A stretch of DNA of 64,000 bases from JAEUHO01 sp046350655 (GCA_046350655.1 JAXMAB010000005.1:558001-622000); one strand, 5' to 3'. Shown: positions 17,221 through 26,783, numbered from the stretch's first letter. Numbers and translations are program-made. The notes: generated from the letters alone by a model not told the origin.

Positions 17221-18666
17221 ATGAACGACCGCAGCCCTTGGCTCGTCGCGCTCGGCACGGCGAACCTCCTCTTCCTCGTCGCGGCCGCCTTCCTCGTCCG
17301 GGGGCGCCTCGAGCGCATCGAGTCGCGGATCGACGGCGTCGAGGCGAAGAAGGACCCCGCGCGCGGCCAGCCCCCCCGGCCCGCCCCGGCGGGCGACGAG
17401 GCGCCGAAGAAGGCCGCCGACGGCGCCTCGGACGCCGAGGTGCTCAAGCGCCTCGCGAAGCTCTCCGACGACGCGTACGACTACTACGACCGCCTCGCGG
17501 CCGACGTCCACGAGATCAAGCGCACCGGCAAGCAGGTCGACGCCAACGTCCGCCGCATGAAGTCGTTCCTGACGGCGCCGGGCCAGCCCGCGGGCGAGTG
17601 GGCCCTCTTCCCCGCCGACAAGCCGCTGACCCCCGAGGCGACGGAGATCTACCGCCGCGACGCCGCGGGCTGGGGCGTGAAGGTCGAGGAGGGGCGCGTC
17701 GAGGTCCGCGGCTTCCTCAACATGTCGCCGTGGACGACGATGCCGATCGAGTACTTCGTCACGCGGTGGCCCGAGGCCGGCCACGAGACGCTGCTCCACG
17801 TGCTCGGCCCGGCGCTCGTCGACGAGTCGCTGACGCCCGACCGCCTGAAGGGGCTCGTCACGTCGATCTACAAGGGCCTCGTGCTCGCGGGCTTCAAGCA
17901 GGGCGCCCACAGCCGCCTCGACCCGCCCGCGCCGGGCGAGCCCGACCGCCCGCGGTGGGTGCCGCCGAGCGGCGACACCGTCTACGTCGGCGTCCGCTAC
18001 CAGCTGCGGGGCGAGGTCCACGTCGCGCGCGCGACCGACTGGGTGATCGACCCGTCCACGAAGGCCGTGCTGCCCGAGGACGCGTTCCGCTTCACGGGCT
18101 CGCTGCGCCAGGACGACCACGACAGCGGCGACGAGCAGCTGACGGCCGAGGCGGGCGGCATCGTCGTGTCGGTCTACAACGACCCCAACGCGGTGCTCGA
18201 GATCGCCCTCGCGTCGAACCTCGACAACCGCTACCAGTACCACCACGCGCGGATCCCGAAGCCGGCGCTCCTCCGCATGAAGGACGGCGCGTTGCTCGAC
18301 TGCGTGCGCGACCGCGCCGCCAACGCCCTCACCGTCGTCGCGCGCGAGCACGACGGCAAGCGCGCCCCGCTCGAGACGGCGCCGGTGCTCCTCACGCGCA
18401 AGGCCGAGGGCGGCGACCTCGAGGAGGTCCCCTTCCAGAAGACCGCCGACGGCTGGCGCGTGACGCACCCCTCCATGGCGAAGGGCGACTGGCGCGTGCG
18501 CCTCGGCCGCGGCGAGACCGCGGTCGAGTCCACGGGCTACGAGCCGCTCTACGTCGACCTCATCTTCTCGAAGACCCCCATCGTCCCGCAGGGCGACGGC
18601 ACGAAGGACGTCCCCGTCGACCTGCCGGCCGACCTCCCGTCCGGGACCGGCAAGCCCCCGAAGTGA
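17221..18666 (+). CDS. Membrane-anchored YdjY-like domain protein
   Basis: 481 residues. One N-terminal membrane segment (residues 8-26) is followed by a charged coiled region and a Pro/Ala spacer. A domain around VEEGRVEVRGFLNMSP, IEYFVTRWPEAGHETLLHV and IYKGLVLAGFKQG follows. It resembles the YdjY fold found in planctomycete exported proteins (strand, conserved HE, helix, G-x-x-x-G). A beta-rich tail follows. The anchor orientation suggests that the bulk lies outside the membrane. The stop overlaps the next frame's GTG at 18663. No enzymatic residues can be assigned. The YdjY resemblance is tentative. Confidence 0.7.
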   Translation: MNDRSPWLVALGTANLLFLVAAAFLVRGRLERIESRIDGVEAKKDPARGQPPRPAPAGDEAPKKAADGASDAEVLKRLAKLSDDAYDYYDRLAADVHEIKRTGKQVDANVRRMKSFLTAPGQPAGEWALFPADKPLTPEATEIYRRDAAGWGVKVEEGRVEVRGFLNMSPWTTMPIEYFVTRWPEAGHETLLHVLGPALVDESLTPDRLKGLVTSIYKGLVLAGFKQGAHSRLDPPAPGEPDRPRWVPPSGDTVYVGVRYQLRGEVHVARATDWVIDPSTKAVLPEDAFRFTGSLRQDDHDSGDEQLTAEAGGIVVSVYNDPNAVLEIALASNLDNRYQYHHARIPKPALLRMKDGALLDCVRDRAANALTVVAREHDGKRAPLETAPVLLTRKAEGGDLEEVPFQKTADGWRVTHPSMAKGDWRVRLGRGETAVESTGYEPLYVDLIFSKTPIVPQGDGTKDVPVDLPADLPSGTGKPPK

Positions 18667-19600
18667 CCGCCCCGCGCGCCGACGCCTGGCCCGCCGCCGC
18701 GCGCGCGCTCGCCGCGCGCGCCCCGCGCCGGAGCCGCGCGGGCGCGTTCCTCGTCCGCACCGGGGTCGGGCTCGGCGCGGGGGCCGTCGTGGCGCTCGCC
18801 TCGCGCCTCCTCGGCGTCGGGCCCGCGGCGATGGCGCCGGCGGCGATCGCCGTCGGCACGCTCGCGGGCGCGTTCGCGGGCGGGGCCGCCGCGCGCCGCG
18901 CGGTCCCCGCGCGGGTCGAGGACGCGGCCTGGGCGCTCGACCGCCTCGCCGGCGCGCACGAAGCGGGCCTCGCGGCCGCCACGACGCAAGGCCCGGCGGC
19001 CGCCGCGGCCGCCGCCGCGGCCCCCCCGCCCCCGCGGCCCCGCTCGAGCCGCCGCCGGGCCTCGCGGTCGCGTGCGCGGCCGCGCTCCCGCCGCGGGCGC
19101 GCTGCTGCTCCCGCCCCCGCGGCGACGCCGGACGACGCGGCCGCCGCGACGGCGCCGCGCGCGCCGCGGTCGTCGCGGGCCGGCGCCGAGGCCGTCGCGC
19201 TCGACCGCGCCGCGGCGAGCGAGTCGGCCCGCGCGGCGGACCGCCGCGCCGTCCGCGAGGCGCTGGGCCTGCCGCCCGACGGGACCCTCGACGAGAAGGA
19301 GAGGTCGCGGACGCCCTGGCCCGACCCGCGGCCCGCGCCGCGGCGGCCGCCGCCGCGACGGACCCCGCCGCCGCCGCCGCCCTGGCCTCCGAGGGCCGCG
19401 ACGCCGCCGCGGCCCTCGCCGCCGCCCTCGCCCCCGACGCCGCGGGTCGCGCCGAGGCCCTCCGCCGGGACGCGCTCGCCCGTCGCGCCGAGACCGGGGG
19501 GGGGGCCCGTGCCCCCGATGCGCCGGGCGATGGTGTCGCGGTACCTTGCGCAGCGCCTCGTGACGGCCCCCCCCGTCCCCCGGAGCCCCTCGACCCCCCG
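18663..19600 (+). pseudogene. Membrane protein gene with several frame breaks
   Basis: The frame begins at GTG 18663, overlapping the previous stop. It encodes two convincing hydrophobic segments (about residues 28-48 and 55-75), then AAWALDRLAGAHEAGLAAATTQG, reminiscent of the start of DUF4175-type membrane proteins. From about 19010 the frame becomes low-complexity Pro/Arg. Protein-like sequence reappears as LDRAAASESARAADRRAVREALG (about 19200-19290) and then in another frame as a DAAAALAAALAPDAAG segment up to the start of the next gene. The breaks fall in C- and G-runs, including a run of ten G near 19496-19505. Either the gene is decaying or the assembly has homopolymer errors. Confidence 0.55.
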
Positions 19601-20932
19601 ATGAGCGCCGCCCGGCCCCCGTCCGACTCCGCCCCGACCGGCCGCCGCGGCCGCACCGGCGTGTGGCTCGTCGGCGCGTGCGGCGGCGTCGCGACGCTCG
19701 CGGTGGTCGGCGCGCGCGCGATCGCCCGCGGCCTGCGCCCGCCCACGGGCCTGCTCACCGCGACGCCGGCCTTCGCGGGGCTCGACCTCCCGCCCGTCGA
19801 GGAGCTCGTCTTCGGCGGCCACGAGGTGCGCGACACCGACTGGGTGCGCTCCGCCGACGAGTACCGGCGCCGCGCCGGCGTGTTCGACGAGAGCCTGCTC
19901 GCGACGCTGCGCGACGACCTCGAGGCCGCGTCGGAGAACCTGCGGCCCGGCTACCTCGTGAACCCCGTCGAGACCGTGAAGGCCCTCGCGCGCAAGGGCC
20001 GCGTCGCGCGCGCCAAGGGCGTGCGGCAGGTCGTCGCGGGCATCCAGGCCGACCTCGCGGACTTCGCGCGCCGCCACCGCCTCGACACGGTCGTCGTCGT
20101 CAACGTGTCGAGCACCGAGCCGCCCCGCGACCTCCCGATCGAGTGGGCCACGCTCGAGCGCTTCGAGCGGTCGCTCGACGGCGCGGCGCGCAAGGCGCTG
20201 ACGGCGAGCGTCGTGCACGCGTACGCGGCGCTCGACGCGGGCTGCCCCTACGTCAACTTCACGCCGTCGCCCGGCAGCACGATCCCCGCGCTGCTCGAGC
20301 TCGCCGAGAAGCGCGGCGTGCCGCACATGGGCAGCGACGGCAAGACCGGCGAGACGCTGGTCAAGACCGTCCTCGCGCCCCTCTTCACGGGCCGCGCCCT
20401 GCGCGTGCTCTCGTGGGAGGGCTACAACATGCTCGGCAACCGCGACGGGCTCGTCCTCGACGACCCGCTCGCGAAGCAGAGCAAGACGCGCAGCAAGGAC
20501 GTCGCGCTCCGCTCCATCCTCAAGGACGACGCCACCCACACGCGCGTCTCCATCGACTACGTCCCGAGCCTCGACGACTGGAAGGTCGCGTGGGACTACG
20601 TCCACTTCGAGGGGTTCCTCGGCGCGAAGATGGCGATGCAGTTCACGTGGCAGGGCAACGACTCGGTGCTCGCGGCGCCCCTCGTGCTCGACCTCGCGCG
20701 CTTCGCCGCCCTCGCGAAGGCCCGCGGCGAGCGGGGCCTCATGACGCACCTCGCGGCGTACTTCAAGAACCCCGCGGGCGTCGACGAGCACACGTTCGTG
20801 CGCCAGCTGGCCCTCCTCGAGGCGTACGCCGCGGGCCGCGCCGCGCCGCCCGCCGCCCACGGCGCGGCCCAGCCCGGCACGCCCGGGCCCGGCTCGGCGG
20901 GCGCCACCCGCGCCAAGTCGCCGGGCCGCTGA
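19601..20932 (+). CDS. ino1: Myo-inositol-1-phosphate synthase
   Basis: 443 residues. The enzyme converts glucose 6-phosphate to 1L-myo-inositol 1-phosphate with NAD. Signatures are GVWLVGACGGVATLAV (NAD loop near residues 19-34), VVVNVSSTEPP, YVNFTPSPG, PHMGSDGKTGETLVKTVLAP, LSWEGYNMLGNRDGL and the LDDWKVAWDYVHFEGFLG segment with the catalytic lysine region. The Ala/Pro-rich tail after about residue 415 is outside the family. The product could feed inositol phospholipids or other inositol-containing solutes; no lipid gene is adjacent to decide this. The next gene starts 9 nt downstream. Confidence 0.93.
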   Translation: MSAARPPSDSAPTGRRGRTGVWLVGACGGVATLAVVGARAIARGLRPPTGLLTATPAFAGLDLPPVEELVFGGHEVRDTDWVRSADEYRRRAGVFDESLLATLRDDLEAASENLRPGYLVNPVETVKALARKGRVARAKGVRQVVAGIQADLADFARRHRLDTVVVVNVSSTEPPRDLPIEWATLERFERSLDGAARKALTASVVHAYAALDAGCPYVNFTPSPGSTIPALLELAEKRGVPHMGSDGKTGETLVKTVLAPLFTGRALRVLSWEGYNMLGNRDGLVLDDPLAKQSKTRSKDVALRSILKDDATHTRVSIDYVPSLDDWKVAWDYVHFEGFLGAKMAMQFTWQGNDSVLAAPLVLDLARFAALAKARGERGLMTHLAAYFKNPAGVDEHTFVRQLALLEAYAAGRAAPPAAHGAAQPGTPGPGSAGATRAKSPGR

Positions 20933-20941
20933 CGGTCGGCC

Positions 20942-21544
20942 ATGGTCGCGGCGCTCGTCGGCGCGGGGCTCCTCGGCGCGTTCGTCGCCTTCGAGGCGTG
21001 GGGCGAGCGCCTCGGCGGCCGCCGCGCGCGGTGGCCGCTCCTCGGCTACGCGCTGCTCCTGCTCCTCGCGGGGGTCGAACTCGCCCGCAACGACCACGGC
21101 TTCGCGGACGTCGTGTTCCCGATCGCGTTCGTCGCGGCGCCGGTCCTCGTCATCTTCGGCGGCTCCGCGGCCGGCGTGCGCCGCTTCTACGGCTGGCCCG
21201 ACCTCGGCCCGACGCCGGGCCGCCTCGCCGCCGTCGCGTCGGCGCTGCTCGTCGGCGTCCTCGTCGGCACGCGCGTCCGCGAGGCCGACGTCGAGGTCAG
21301 CATGGCGCGCGGACGCGACGTCGCGCTCGCGCTCGCGGGGCGCCACGAGGGCACCGGCGTCTGGCCCGCGCGCCTCGAGGACCTCTTCCCCGACCCGCCG
21401 CGCACGCGCCTCGGCTGGATCGCGCCGCCGCCGTTCACGTGGGACCCCGCGACGGCGCGCCTCGCGTTCGCCGTCTCCTCGCGCCACGCGTTCGAGCTCG
21501 ACGTCCGCGCCCCCAAGGCCCCGTGGAAGCAGGTGACGCGGTGA
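20942..21544 (+). CDS. Small membrane protein, unknown function
   Basis: 200 residues with about four membrane segments in the first 105 residues, then a soluble tail (GRDVALALAGRHEGTGVWPARLEDLFPDPP, then a WDP segment and beta strands). The tail resembles the 'P-x-x-L-x-x-L' end seen in exported pilin-like proteins of planctomycetes. It is preceded by the inositol synthase gene at 9 nt and overlaps thiE by four bases (GTGA), so it sits within an operon. No function can be assigned. Confidence 0.7.
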   Translation: MVAALVGAGLLGAFVAFEAWGERLGGRRARWPLLGYALLLLLAGVELARNDHGFADVVFPIAFVAAPVLVIFGGSAAGVRRFYGWPDLGPTPGRLAAVASALLVGVLVGTRVREADVEVSMARGRDVALALAGRHEGTGVWPARLEDLFPDPPRTRLGWIAPPPFTWDPATARLAFAVSSRHAFELDVRAPKAPWKQVTR

Positions 21545-22200
21545 CCGGCGCCGCGCGGCGCGCCCGGCTCGCGTCGGCCCGCCTCTACCTGATCGTCGGC
21601 GAGGCGTCGTGCCGCGAGCCGTGGGAGGCCGCCGTCGCGCGCGCGCTCGCGTCCGGCGCGGTCGACCTCGTGCAGCTGCGCGAGAAGGCGCTCGACGACG
21701 CGGCGTTCGTCGCGCGCGCCGCCCGGCTGCGCGCGCTGCTGCCGGCCGGCGGGCCCCTCCTGTTGGTGAACGACCGCGTCCACCTCGTCGCGGCCTGCGG
21801 CGCCGACGGCGTCCACGTCGGCGAGGACGACCTCCCCCCCGAGGAGGCCCGCCGCCGCCTCGGCGACGACCTCCTCGTCGGCGTGTCCACCCACGACGCC
21901 GCGGAGGTGGCCGCCGCCGGCCGCCGCGGCGCGGACCACGCGGGGCTCGGCCCGTGTTTCCCGTCGCGGACGAAGGCCCTCGCGCGCCGGCCGGAGGGCG
22001 CGGCCCTCGTCCGCGCCTGCCTGCCGGTCGCGACGGTGCCCGTCTTCCCGATCGGGGGCATCACGGCGGCGAACGTCGGCGACCTCGTCGCCGCCGGGGC
22101 CACGCGGGCCGCCGTCGGGGCCGGCATCCTCGGCGCCGACGACCCCGCCGCGGCGGCGCGGGCCATCGCCGACGTCCTATCGGGCACGGCGGGCGCCTGA
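21541..22200 (+). CDS. thiE: Thiamine-phosphate synthase
   Basis: 219 residues, usual for ThiE. It joins HMP-pyrophosphate and HET-phosphate to thiamine phosphate. TIM-barrel signatures are VDLVQLREKALDD (residues 40-52), LLLVNDRVHLVAACGADGVH, GEDDLPPEEARR, GVSTHDAAEV, a GLGPCFPSRTKA phosphate loop (the usual form is GPxFPTxTK), FPIGGITAANV and GAGILGADDP. The start is GTG 21541 overlapping the previous stop. No other thiamine genes are nearby. Confidence 0.93.
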   Translation: MTGAARRARLASARLYLIVGEASCREPWEAAVARALASGAVDLVQLREKALDDAAFVARAARLRALLPAGGPLLLVNDRVHLVAACGADGVHVGEDDLPPEEARRRLGDDLLVGVSTHDAAEVAAAGRRGADHAGLGPCFPSRTKALARRPEGAALVRACLPVATVPVFPIGGITAANVGDLVAAGATRAAVGAGILGADDPAAAARAIADVLSGTAGA

Positions 22201-22204
22201 TCGG

Positions 22205-22210
22205 TACGAT
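22205..22210 (+). promoter_or_regulatory. TACGAT box, 7 nt before the start codon
   Basis: TACGAT, then CGCGGGG, then ATG 22218. It is a leaderless-type arrangement right after the thiE stop, so the next gene is probably independently transcribed. Confidence 0.55.
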
Positions 22211-22217
22211 CGCGGGG

Positions 22218-25055
22218 ATGCCGACCGTCCGCGTCGTCCGCGCGCTCGCCCTGTTCGTCGCCCTCGCGGGGGCGGTCGGGGTCGCGGGTACGCGAGGCCC
22301 GCGGGCCGTCGCGGACGACGCGGAGCGCCCGTCGCTGGTGCGCGCGTTGTTCCTCGAGAAGACCGCGCGCGACGCCGCCGCCGCCCTGGCGATGTTCGAC
22401 CGCGTGGCCGACGACGCGGAGGCCGACGCGCCCACGCGCGCCGAGGCGCGGCTCGGCGCCGCGCGCTGCCTCGTCGCGCTCGGCCGCGACGCCGAGGCCG
22501 ACGCGCGGTGGAAGGTCCTCGAGGACGACGCCTCCGCGCCGCCGGAGGCCCGCGACCGGGCCCGCGAGCTGCGCCGCAAGCGCGCGGTCGCGCAGCGCAC
22601 GGCGGAGGAGACCGAGGCCGAGCTGCGCGCGCAGGAGGCCGTGCGCCGGGCCGAGCAGGCCCGCCAGGACCGCGAGGGCCGCATCGAGGCCGCGCGCGTG
22701 CTCGTCGAGAGCGCGGCGCGGCAGGTGAAGGAGAAGCGGTACGAGAAGGCCCGCGAGGACCTCATCCAGGCGCTGCAGCTCAACCCGGCCGACGAGCGCG
22801 CCGTGGCGCTCCTCGAGGAGATCTCGGCGTTCGGCGACCGCGGCGACCTCCTGCGCCAGGCCATCCGCTTCGTCGCCACGAACCGCGCGGTCGACTTCCG
22901 CCGCCTCTCGGCGGAGGTCGAGCGGCGCCACAAGGCGGCGCTCCGGCTCCTCCGCGAGGGCCGCCCGGACCAGGCGGTCGCGACGCTGTCCGACGCGGTG
23001 GCGCGCATCGACGAGAGCGACTTCTACGCCGACCTCGCGGAGGCGCGGCGCGGGCTCGTGGTGCTGATGCGCAAGGCGATCGAGGACGCGAAGCGCGCCG
23101 GCGTGGCCCTGCCCGCCGGGACCGCCGTGCCCGCGGACCGGCCCGAGGCGCCCGCGGTGAAGCCCTGGCGCAGCGAGTTCTTCGGCCTCCTCTCGCGCGT
23201 GTTCTCGACGGAGGGCGACGGCGACACGTCGCTGCGCTTCTACGACACGGCGGTGCCGCCGAACCCCGCGCCCGAGGGCCGCGGCGCGGGCTTCGCGTCG
23301 AGCGGCATCGCGGCGACCCCGGCGCCGGGCACGCTGCGCCGCGCGCGGTTCGTCGAGCGGTACGTGCGCGACAACGTCGCGCCGGGCTCGTGGGGCGGGC
23401 GCGACCGGCTGCTCGAGCGGTACGACGACCTCCTCGTCGTCGAGCACGCCGCCGGGGCGCTGCGCGAGGTGGACGCGATCGTGGCCGGCTTCGCGCCGGG
23501 CACGCCGGCGCCGGTGCGCGTCGAGGTGCGCGTCTACGCGGCGACGGCCGCCGGCGTGGCCGACGCCGTGCGCCTGCTCGAGGTGCGCGCGACGCCCGGC
23601 GAGGCCGGCACGTCGGCCGTGGCGCCGAACCCGACGCTCGCGGAGCAGGTGAACTTCCTCGCGGGCTCGTCGTCGCTGGTGCCGATGGCCCAGGCGTCGC
23701 TGCGCCTGACGGGCCGCCACGCGACGCTGCTGCGCTTCCGCGAGCCGACGTCGGGCTGCCCTTGGTACGCGCCGCGCGAGGGTGCGACGCCCCTCGTGAT
23801 CCCCGATCGCGACGCCACGTACGGCCTCGACCTCGACCTCTACGCCGAGGACCTGCCGGGCGCGAAGGGCTTCGCCGCCGTCTCGGTGGTCGCCACGGTG
23901 CGCCGGCCCGAGCGGCCCCGGCTGCTGCCGCTCGCGAAGGGCAACACGCTGGTGCCGTCGTTCCTGACGCAGGGGGTCGAGGCCGACCGCAAGGTCCCCC
24001 ACGCCGGCTCCCTCGTGCTGTTCTCGCTCGCCAACCCCTTCAAGGCGAACGGCGCGGCCGGCGATCCCTCCGGCGGTACGCACCCCGACCTCGTGGTGCT
24101 GCTGTCGGTCGCGCCCGCGGACGGCGCGGCCGTACCGGACGCGCCGCCGCCTCCGTCCGCGTCGGTCGGCGCCGGCGGGGTGACCCGCGAGATCGACCTC
24201 GGGCCGCTCGCCGACGTCGAGGACGAGCCGCCGCCGGACGACTGGCCGTCGGCGCCGTTCGCCGACCCCTCGCGCCTCGACGCCGCGCGCCGCCGCCGCG
24301 ACGCGTTCCTCTCGAGCTGGCTCGCGGGCCGGCTCGCGCTCGCACGGGACGCGGGCACCGTGTCGGTGAGCGAGGGCCGCGTCACGGCGACGCTCTCGGC
24401 GGACGACCACGCGCGGCTCGTCGCCGAGGTCGAGCGGCTCACGGCCGACGCGGGGCGCCTCTTCACCGTCGAGGTCGAGTCCTCCGAGGTCCCGACGGCC
24501 CGCGCGCTCGCGGCGCTGAAGGAGGCCGGACAGCGCGTGGACGACCCCGGCCAGCGGCTCTGGCGGCTCGACGAGGCCGCCGCCGCGCGGCTCGCGAGCG
24601 GCCTCGGCGACGCGGCGGCCCCGAGCGTGTTCGCGACGCGCACGCGGCTCGCGGCCCGGCACACGCAGCTCGTGACGGCGCGGGCCCTGCGCTCGCGGTC
24701 CATCGTCGAGGAGTTCCGCGTGCAGCGCGACGCGGGCGGCGTCCTCCGCACCGTGCCGGTGAACGGCACCGCCGAGGAGGGCCTCGTGGTGTCGGTCCGG
24801 CCGGTCGCGAGCGTGGGGGGCCTCGCCACGCTCGACGTCTCCGCGGTGGTCGCGTCCATCGACAAGGTGGAGGCGTGGTCGCCGCCGGACGCCCCGGGTG
24901 GGGCGCCGTCCGTCGTCCTGCCGCGGCACCTCGTCGAGCGCGCGGGCGGGCAGGGCACGTTCGGCGACACCGACACGATCGTCCTCGCCGTGCCGTCGCC
25001 CGGCACCGACGGCGCGCGGACGGTCCTCGTCCGCGTCCGGCACGTCAAGCCGTAG
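22218..25055 (+). CDS. Exported TPR and secretin-N-like protein
   Basis: 945 residues with a signal peptide (residues 1-24). Helical TPR-like repeats come next (RLGAARCLVALGRDAEAD, then KEKRYEKAREDLIQALQLNPADERAVALL at about 170-200). Coiled charged stretches precede a beta-alpha-beta module typical of planctomycete secretin-like proteins: FVERYVRDNVAPGSWGG, LLERYDDLLVVEHAAGALREVDAIVAGF (about 375-420). Long beta-rich segments and the repeated unit VEVRVY/VEVESS follow. It is not a canonical pore-forming secretin, since no clear secretin C-domain is seen. An envelope role is likely. Its last 11 bp overlap the 3' end of the convergent VanZ-like gene. Confidence 0.7.
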   Translation: MPTVRVVRALALFVALAGAVGVAGTRGPRAVADDAERPSLVRALFLEKTARDAAAALAMFDRVADDAEADAPTRAEARLGAARCLVALGRDAEADARWKVLEDDASAPPEARDRARELRRKRAVAQRTAEETEAELRAQEAVRRAEQARQDREGRIEAARVLVESAARQVKEKRYEKAREDLIQALQLNPADERAVALLEEISAFGDRGDLLRQAIRFVATNRAVDFRRLSAEVERRHKAALRLLREGRPDQAVATLSDAVARIDESDFYADLAEARRGLVVLMRKAIEDAKRAGVALPAGTAVPADRPEAPAVKPWRSEFFGLLSRVFSTEGDGDTSLRFYDTAVPPNPAPEGRGAGFASSGIAATPAPGTLRRARFVERYVRDNVAPGSWGGRDRLLERYDDLLVVEHAAGALREVDAIVAGFAPGTPAPVRVEVRVYAATAAGVADAVRLLEVRATPGEAGTSAVAPNPTLAEQVNFLAGSSSLVPMAQASLRLTGRHATLLRFREPTSGCPWYAPREGATPLVIPDRDATYGLDLDLYAEDLPGAKGFAAVSVVATVRRPERPRLLPLAKGNTLVPSFLTQGVEADRKVPHAGSLVLFSLANPFKANGAAGDPSGGTHPDLVVLLSVAPADGAAVPDAPPPPSASVGAGGVTREIDLGPLADVEDEPPPDDWPSAPFADPSRLDAARRRRDAFLSSWLAGRLALARDAGTVSVSEGRVTATLSADDHARLVAEVERLTADAGRLFTVEVESSEVPTARALAALKEAGQRVDDPGQRLWRLDEAAAARLASGLGDAAAPSVFATRTRLAARHTQLVTARALRSRSIVEEFRVQRDAGGVLRTVPVNGTAEEGLVVSVRPVASVGGLATLDVSAVVASIDKVEAWSPPDAPGGAPSVVLPRHLVERAGGQGTFGDTDTIVLAVPSPGTDGARTVLVRVRHVKP

Positions 25056-25482
25056 GCGCGGCTTCCGTCCGGCGCGCGCGGGCGCGCGCGACGCGCGCCG
25101 CCACCGCGATGCCGAACATGGCGCCGCCGGCGTCGAGCAGCACGTCGTAGAACGAGCTGCCCCGGACCGACGACAGCCCCTGCAGGAGCTCGTCGGCCGT
25201 GGCCAACGCGACGGCGAACCCGAGCGAGACGAGGGGGCGCCGGATGGGACGGCCGCCCCCGGGCACCGCCCGCCACACGAGGACGCCGAACACCGCGTAG
25301 GCGAGCGCGTGGCCGCACTTCCGGAGCACCTTGTTGGCGATCCGCGCGACCGCCTCCGGGATCCCCAGCGACGCGAGGAACGACGACGTCACCGCCCCGG
25401 TCGCGTCGGACGACGCCCACGGGCCCGACATCGCGAGCACCGCCACGGCGAACAGCACGGCGGGGAGCGCTCGACGCGACAT
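25045..25482 (-). CDS. VanZ-like membrane protein
   Basis: 145 residues with four membrane segments. VanZ family marks are KCGHALAYAVFGVLVWRA (conserved His) and ADELLQGLSSVRGSSFYDVLLDAGGA, matching the DExxQ-x(5-7)-R-x-x-D-x-x-x-N/D-x-x-G pattern. VanZ-like proteins are inner-membrane proteins linked in some bacteria to glycopeptide resistance, but most are uncharacterised, so no resistance role is claimed. ATG at 25482. It converges with the TPR protein and is divergent from the FkbM gene. Confidence 0.85.
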   Translation of the reverse strand: MSRRALPAVLFAVAVLAMSGPWASSDATGAVTSSFLASLGIPEAVARIANKVLRKCGHALAYAVFGVLVWRAVPGGGRPIRRPLVSLGFAVALATADELLQGLSSVRGSSFYDVLLDAGGAMFGIAVAARVARARARRTEAAPTA

Positions 25483-25490
25483 CGGGGGGG

Positions 25491-25513
25491 AGGATACCCG
25501 TGCCGGGTAGGAT
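25491..25513. promoter_or_regulatory. Back-to-back -10 boxes of VanZ-like and FkbM genes
   Basis: On the - strand TATCCT (25496-25491) ends 8 nt before ATG 25482. On the + strand TAGGAT (25508-25513) ends 6 nt before GTG 25520. The two start codons are only 37 bp apart, so two divergent promoters with leaderless products share this space and RNA polymerase footprints must overlap. Confidence 0.6.
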
Positions 25514-25519
25514 CCCGCC

Positions 25520-26575
25520 GTGCCCGCACCGGTCCCCCCCACGCCCGCCGCCTCGTCCCGCCCGGACGGCGCCTCCGCGCCGGGGGTGCCCGTGGAACGG
25601 GCGGCGAGTGGCGCGCCGACGACGGACGACGGAGCCCGCGCCGACGACGGGGCGCGAGCGGTAGACGGGGGCTTCGCGGACGAGGGCGCGCCCGCGCACA
25701 CGCTGCCGTGGTATCGCCGCTTCGAGCGGCGCTCCATCCTCAGCCTCGCGAAGCGGCTGGCGTCGCCGCGGGGCCGTGCGTTCGTCCGCAAGGTGCCCGC
25801 CTTCGAGCTGGCCTCGCGCCGCTTCCTCGCGCGCATCGAGACGGCGCGGGTCACGGTGTGCGGCGCGCCGTTCCGGCTCGACGTGATGCGCCGCTCGGTC
25901 TCGCGCAGCATCTACCTGGGCGGCCGCTGGCACGCCGACGTCGTGCGCATGCTCCGACGGCACGTGAAGCCGGGCTCGGTCGCCGCGGACGTCGGCGCGA
26001 ACGTGGGCTACATGGCCGTCCACATGGGCGAGGTCGCGGGGCCCGACGGGACCGTGCTCGCGTTCGAGCCCGAGCCGCGCAACTTCGCGGTGCTCGCGGA
26101 GAACACGCGCCACGCCCGGTGGCGCAACGTGATCCCGTTCGCGGCCGCGGTCGGCGCGCGCAGCGGCGCGATCGACCTCTGGATCTCGCCGAGCGACGGC
26201 GGCGACCACCGCACCGTCGCGACGGACGGCGCGCGCGCGCACATCCGCGTGCCCGTCGTCTCGCTCGACGAGCTCGCGGCGCAGCGCCGCACGCCCATCC
26301 ACTTCGTCAAGATGGACATCCAGGGCGCCGAGGGCGCCGCCCTGCGCGGAGCCCGCGAGGTGCTCGCGCGTCCCGAGCTGCGCGGCCTCGTGCTCGAGTT
26401 CTGGCCCGGCGCGCTGCGCGAGGCGGGCGAGGACCCCGAGGCCGTCCTCGCGACGATCCGCGCCGCCGGCCTGCGTTGCGTGAACCACCCCGACCTCGAC
26501 GCCGACCCGCGCACCTACCTCGCGGGCGTCGGCGCCGACGCCTCCCGCGACCTGCTCTTCCTGCGTCCGTCCTGA
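25520..26575 (+). CDS. FkbM-family SAM-dependent methyltransferase
   Basis: 351 residues. The first 60 residues are acidic and low in complexity. The methyltransferase core follows: VAADVGANVGYMAVHMG (motif I, about residues 154-170), VLAFEPEPRNFAVL (motif II acidic residue), VPVVSLDELAA, and the FkbM hallmark IHFVKMDIQGAEGAALRGA (about 258-276). These enzymes methylate hydroxyls of sugars or polyketides. The substrate is unknown; no glycan cluster is adjacent. GTG 25520 is supported by the TAGGAT box 6 nt upstream. Confidence 0.88.
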   Translation: MPAPVPPTPAASSRPDGASAPGVPVERAASGAPTTDDGARADDGARAVDGGFADEGAPAHTLPWYRRFERRSILSLAKRLASPRGRAFVRKVPAFELASRRFLARIETARVTVCGAPFRLDVMRRSVSRSIYLGGRWHADVVRMLRRHVKPGSVAADVGANVGYMAVHMGEVAGPDGTVLAFEPEPRNFAVLAENTRHARWRNVIPFAAAVGARSGAIDLWISPSDGGDHRTVATDGARAHIRVPVVSLDELAAQRRTPIHFVKMDIQGAEGAALRGAREVLARPELRGLVLEFWPGALREAGEDPEAVLATIRAAGLRCVNHPDLDADPRTYLAGVGADASRDLLFLRPS

Positions 26576-26783
26576 CGGGCGGCACCGCAGCCCCCCATCC
26601 TGCGGGTGAGACGGTCCGATCGCCGCGAGCGCCGAGCTCCGAAGGGGCCGGCGTGATCGACCTGGGCGTCCGCTCCGAGGTCGACAGCGAAACGAAGGGC
26701 TACGACCCCGTTGTTTCGGTGTCGCCCTCACCTCTCCATGCGAAGTCGCTCGCCCGGTGCCCCCCCAGCCAACAACTCCCCAC
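26576..26783. other. Boundary spacer into the lower-GC islet
   Basis: 208 bp between two convergent genes. Base composition drops noticeably from about 26,690 onward. There is an imperfect hairpin around CGAAAC...GTTTCG (about 26690-26720), but no clear terminator and no direct repeat marking an insertion end. Confidence 0.4.

Noticed and set aside
25045..25482. VanZ-like gene as a glycopeptide-resistance determinant
   Set aside because: No van cluster genes (ligase, dehydrogenase, dipeptidase or sensor pair) are adjacent. VanZ-like folds are common without that role.
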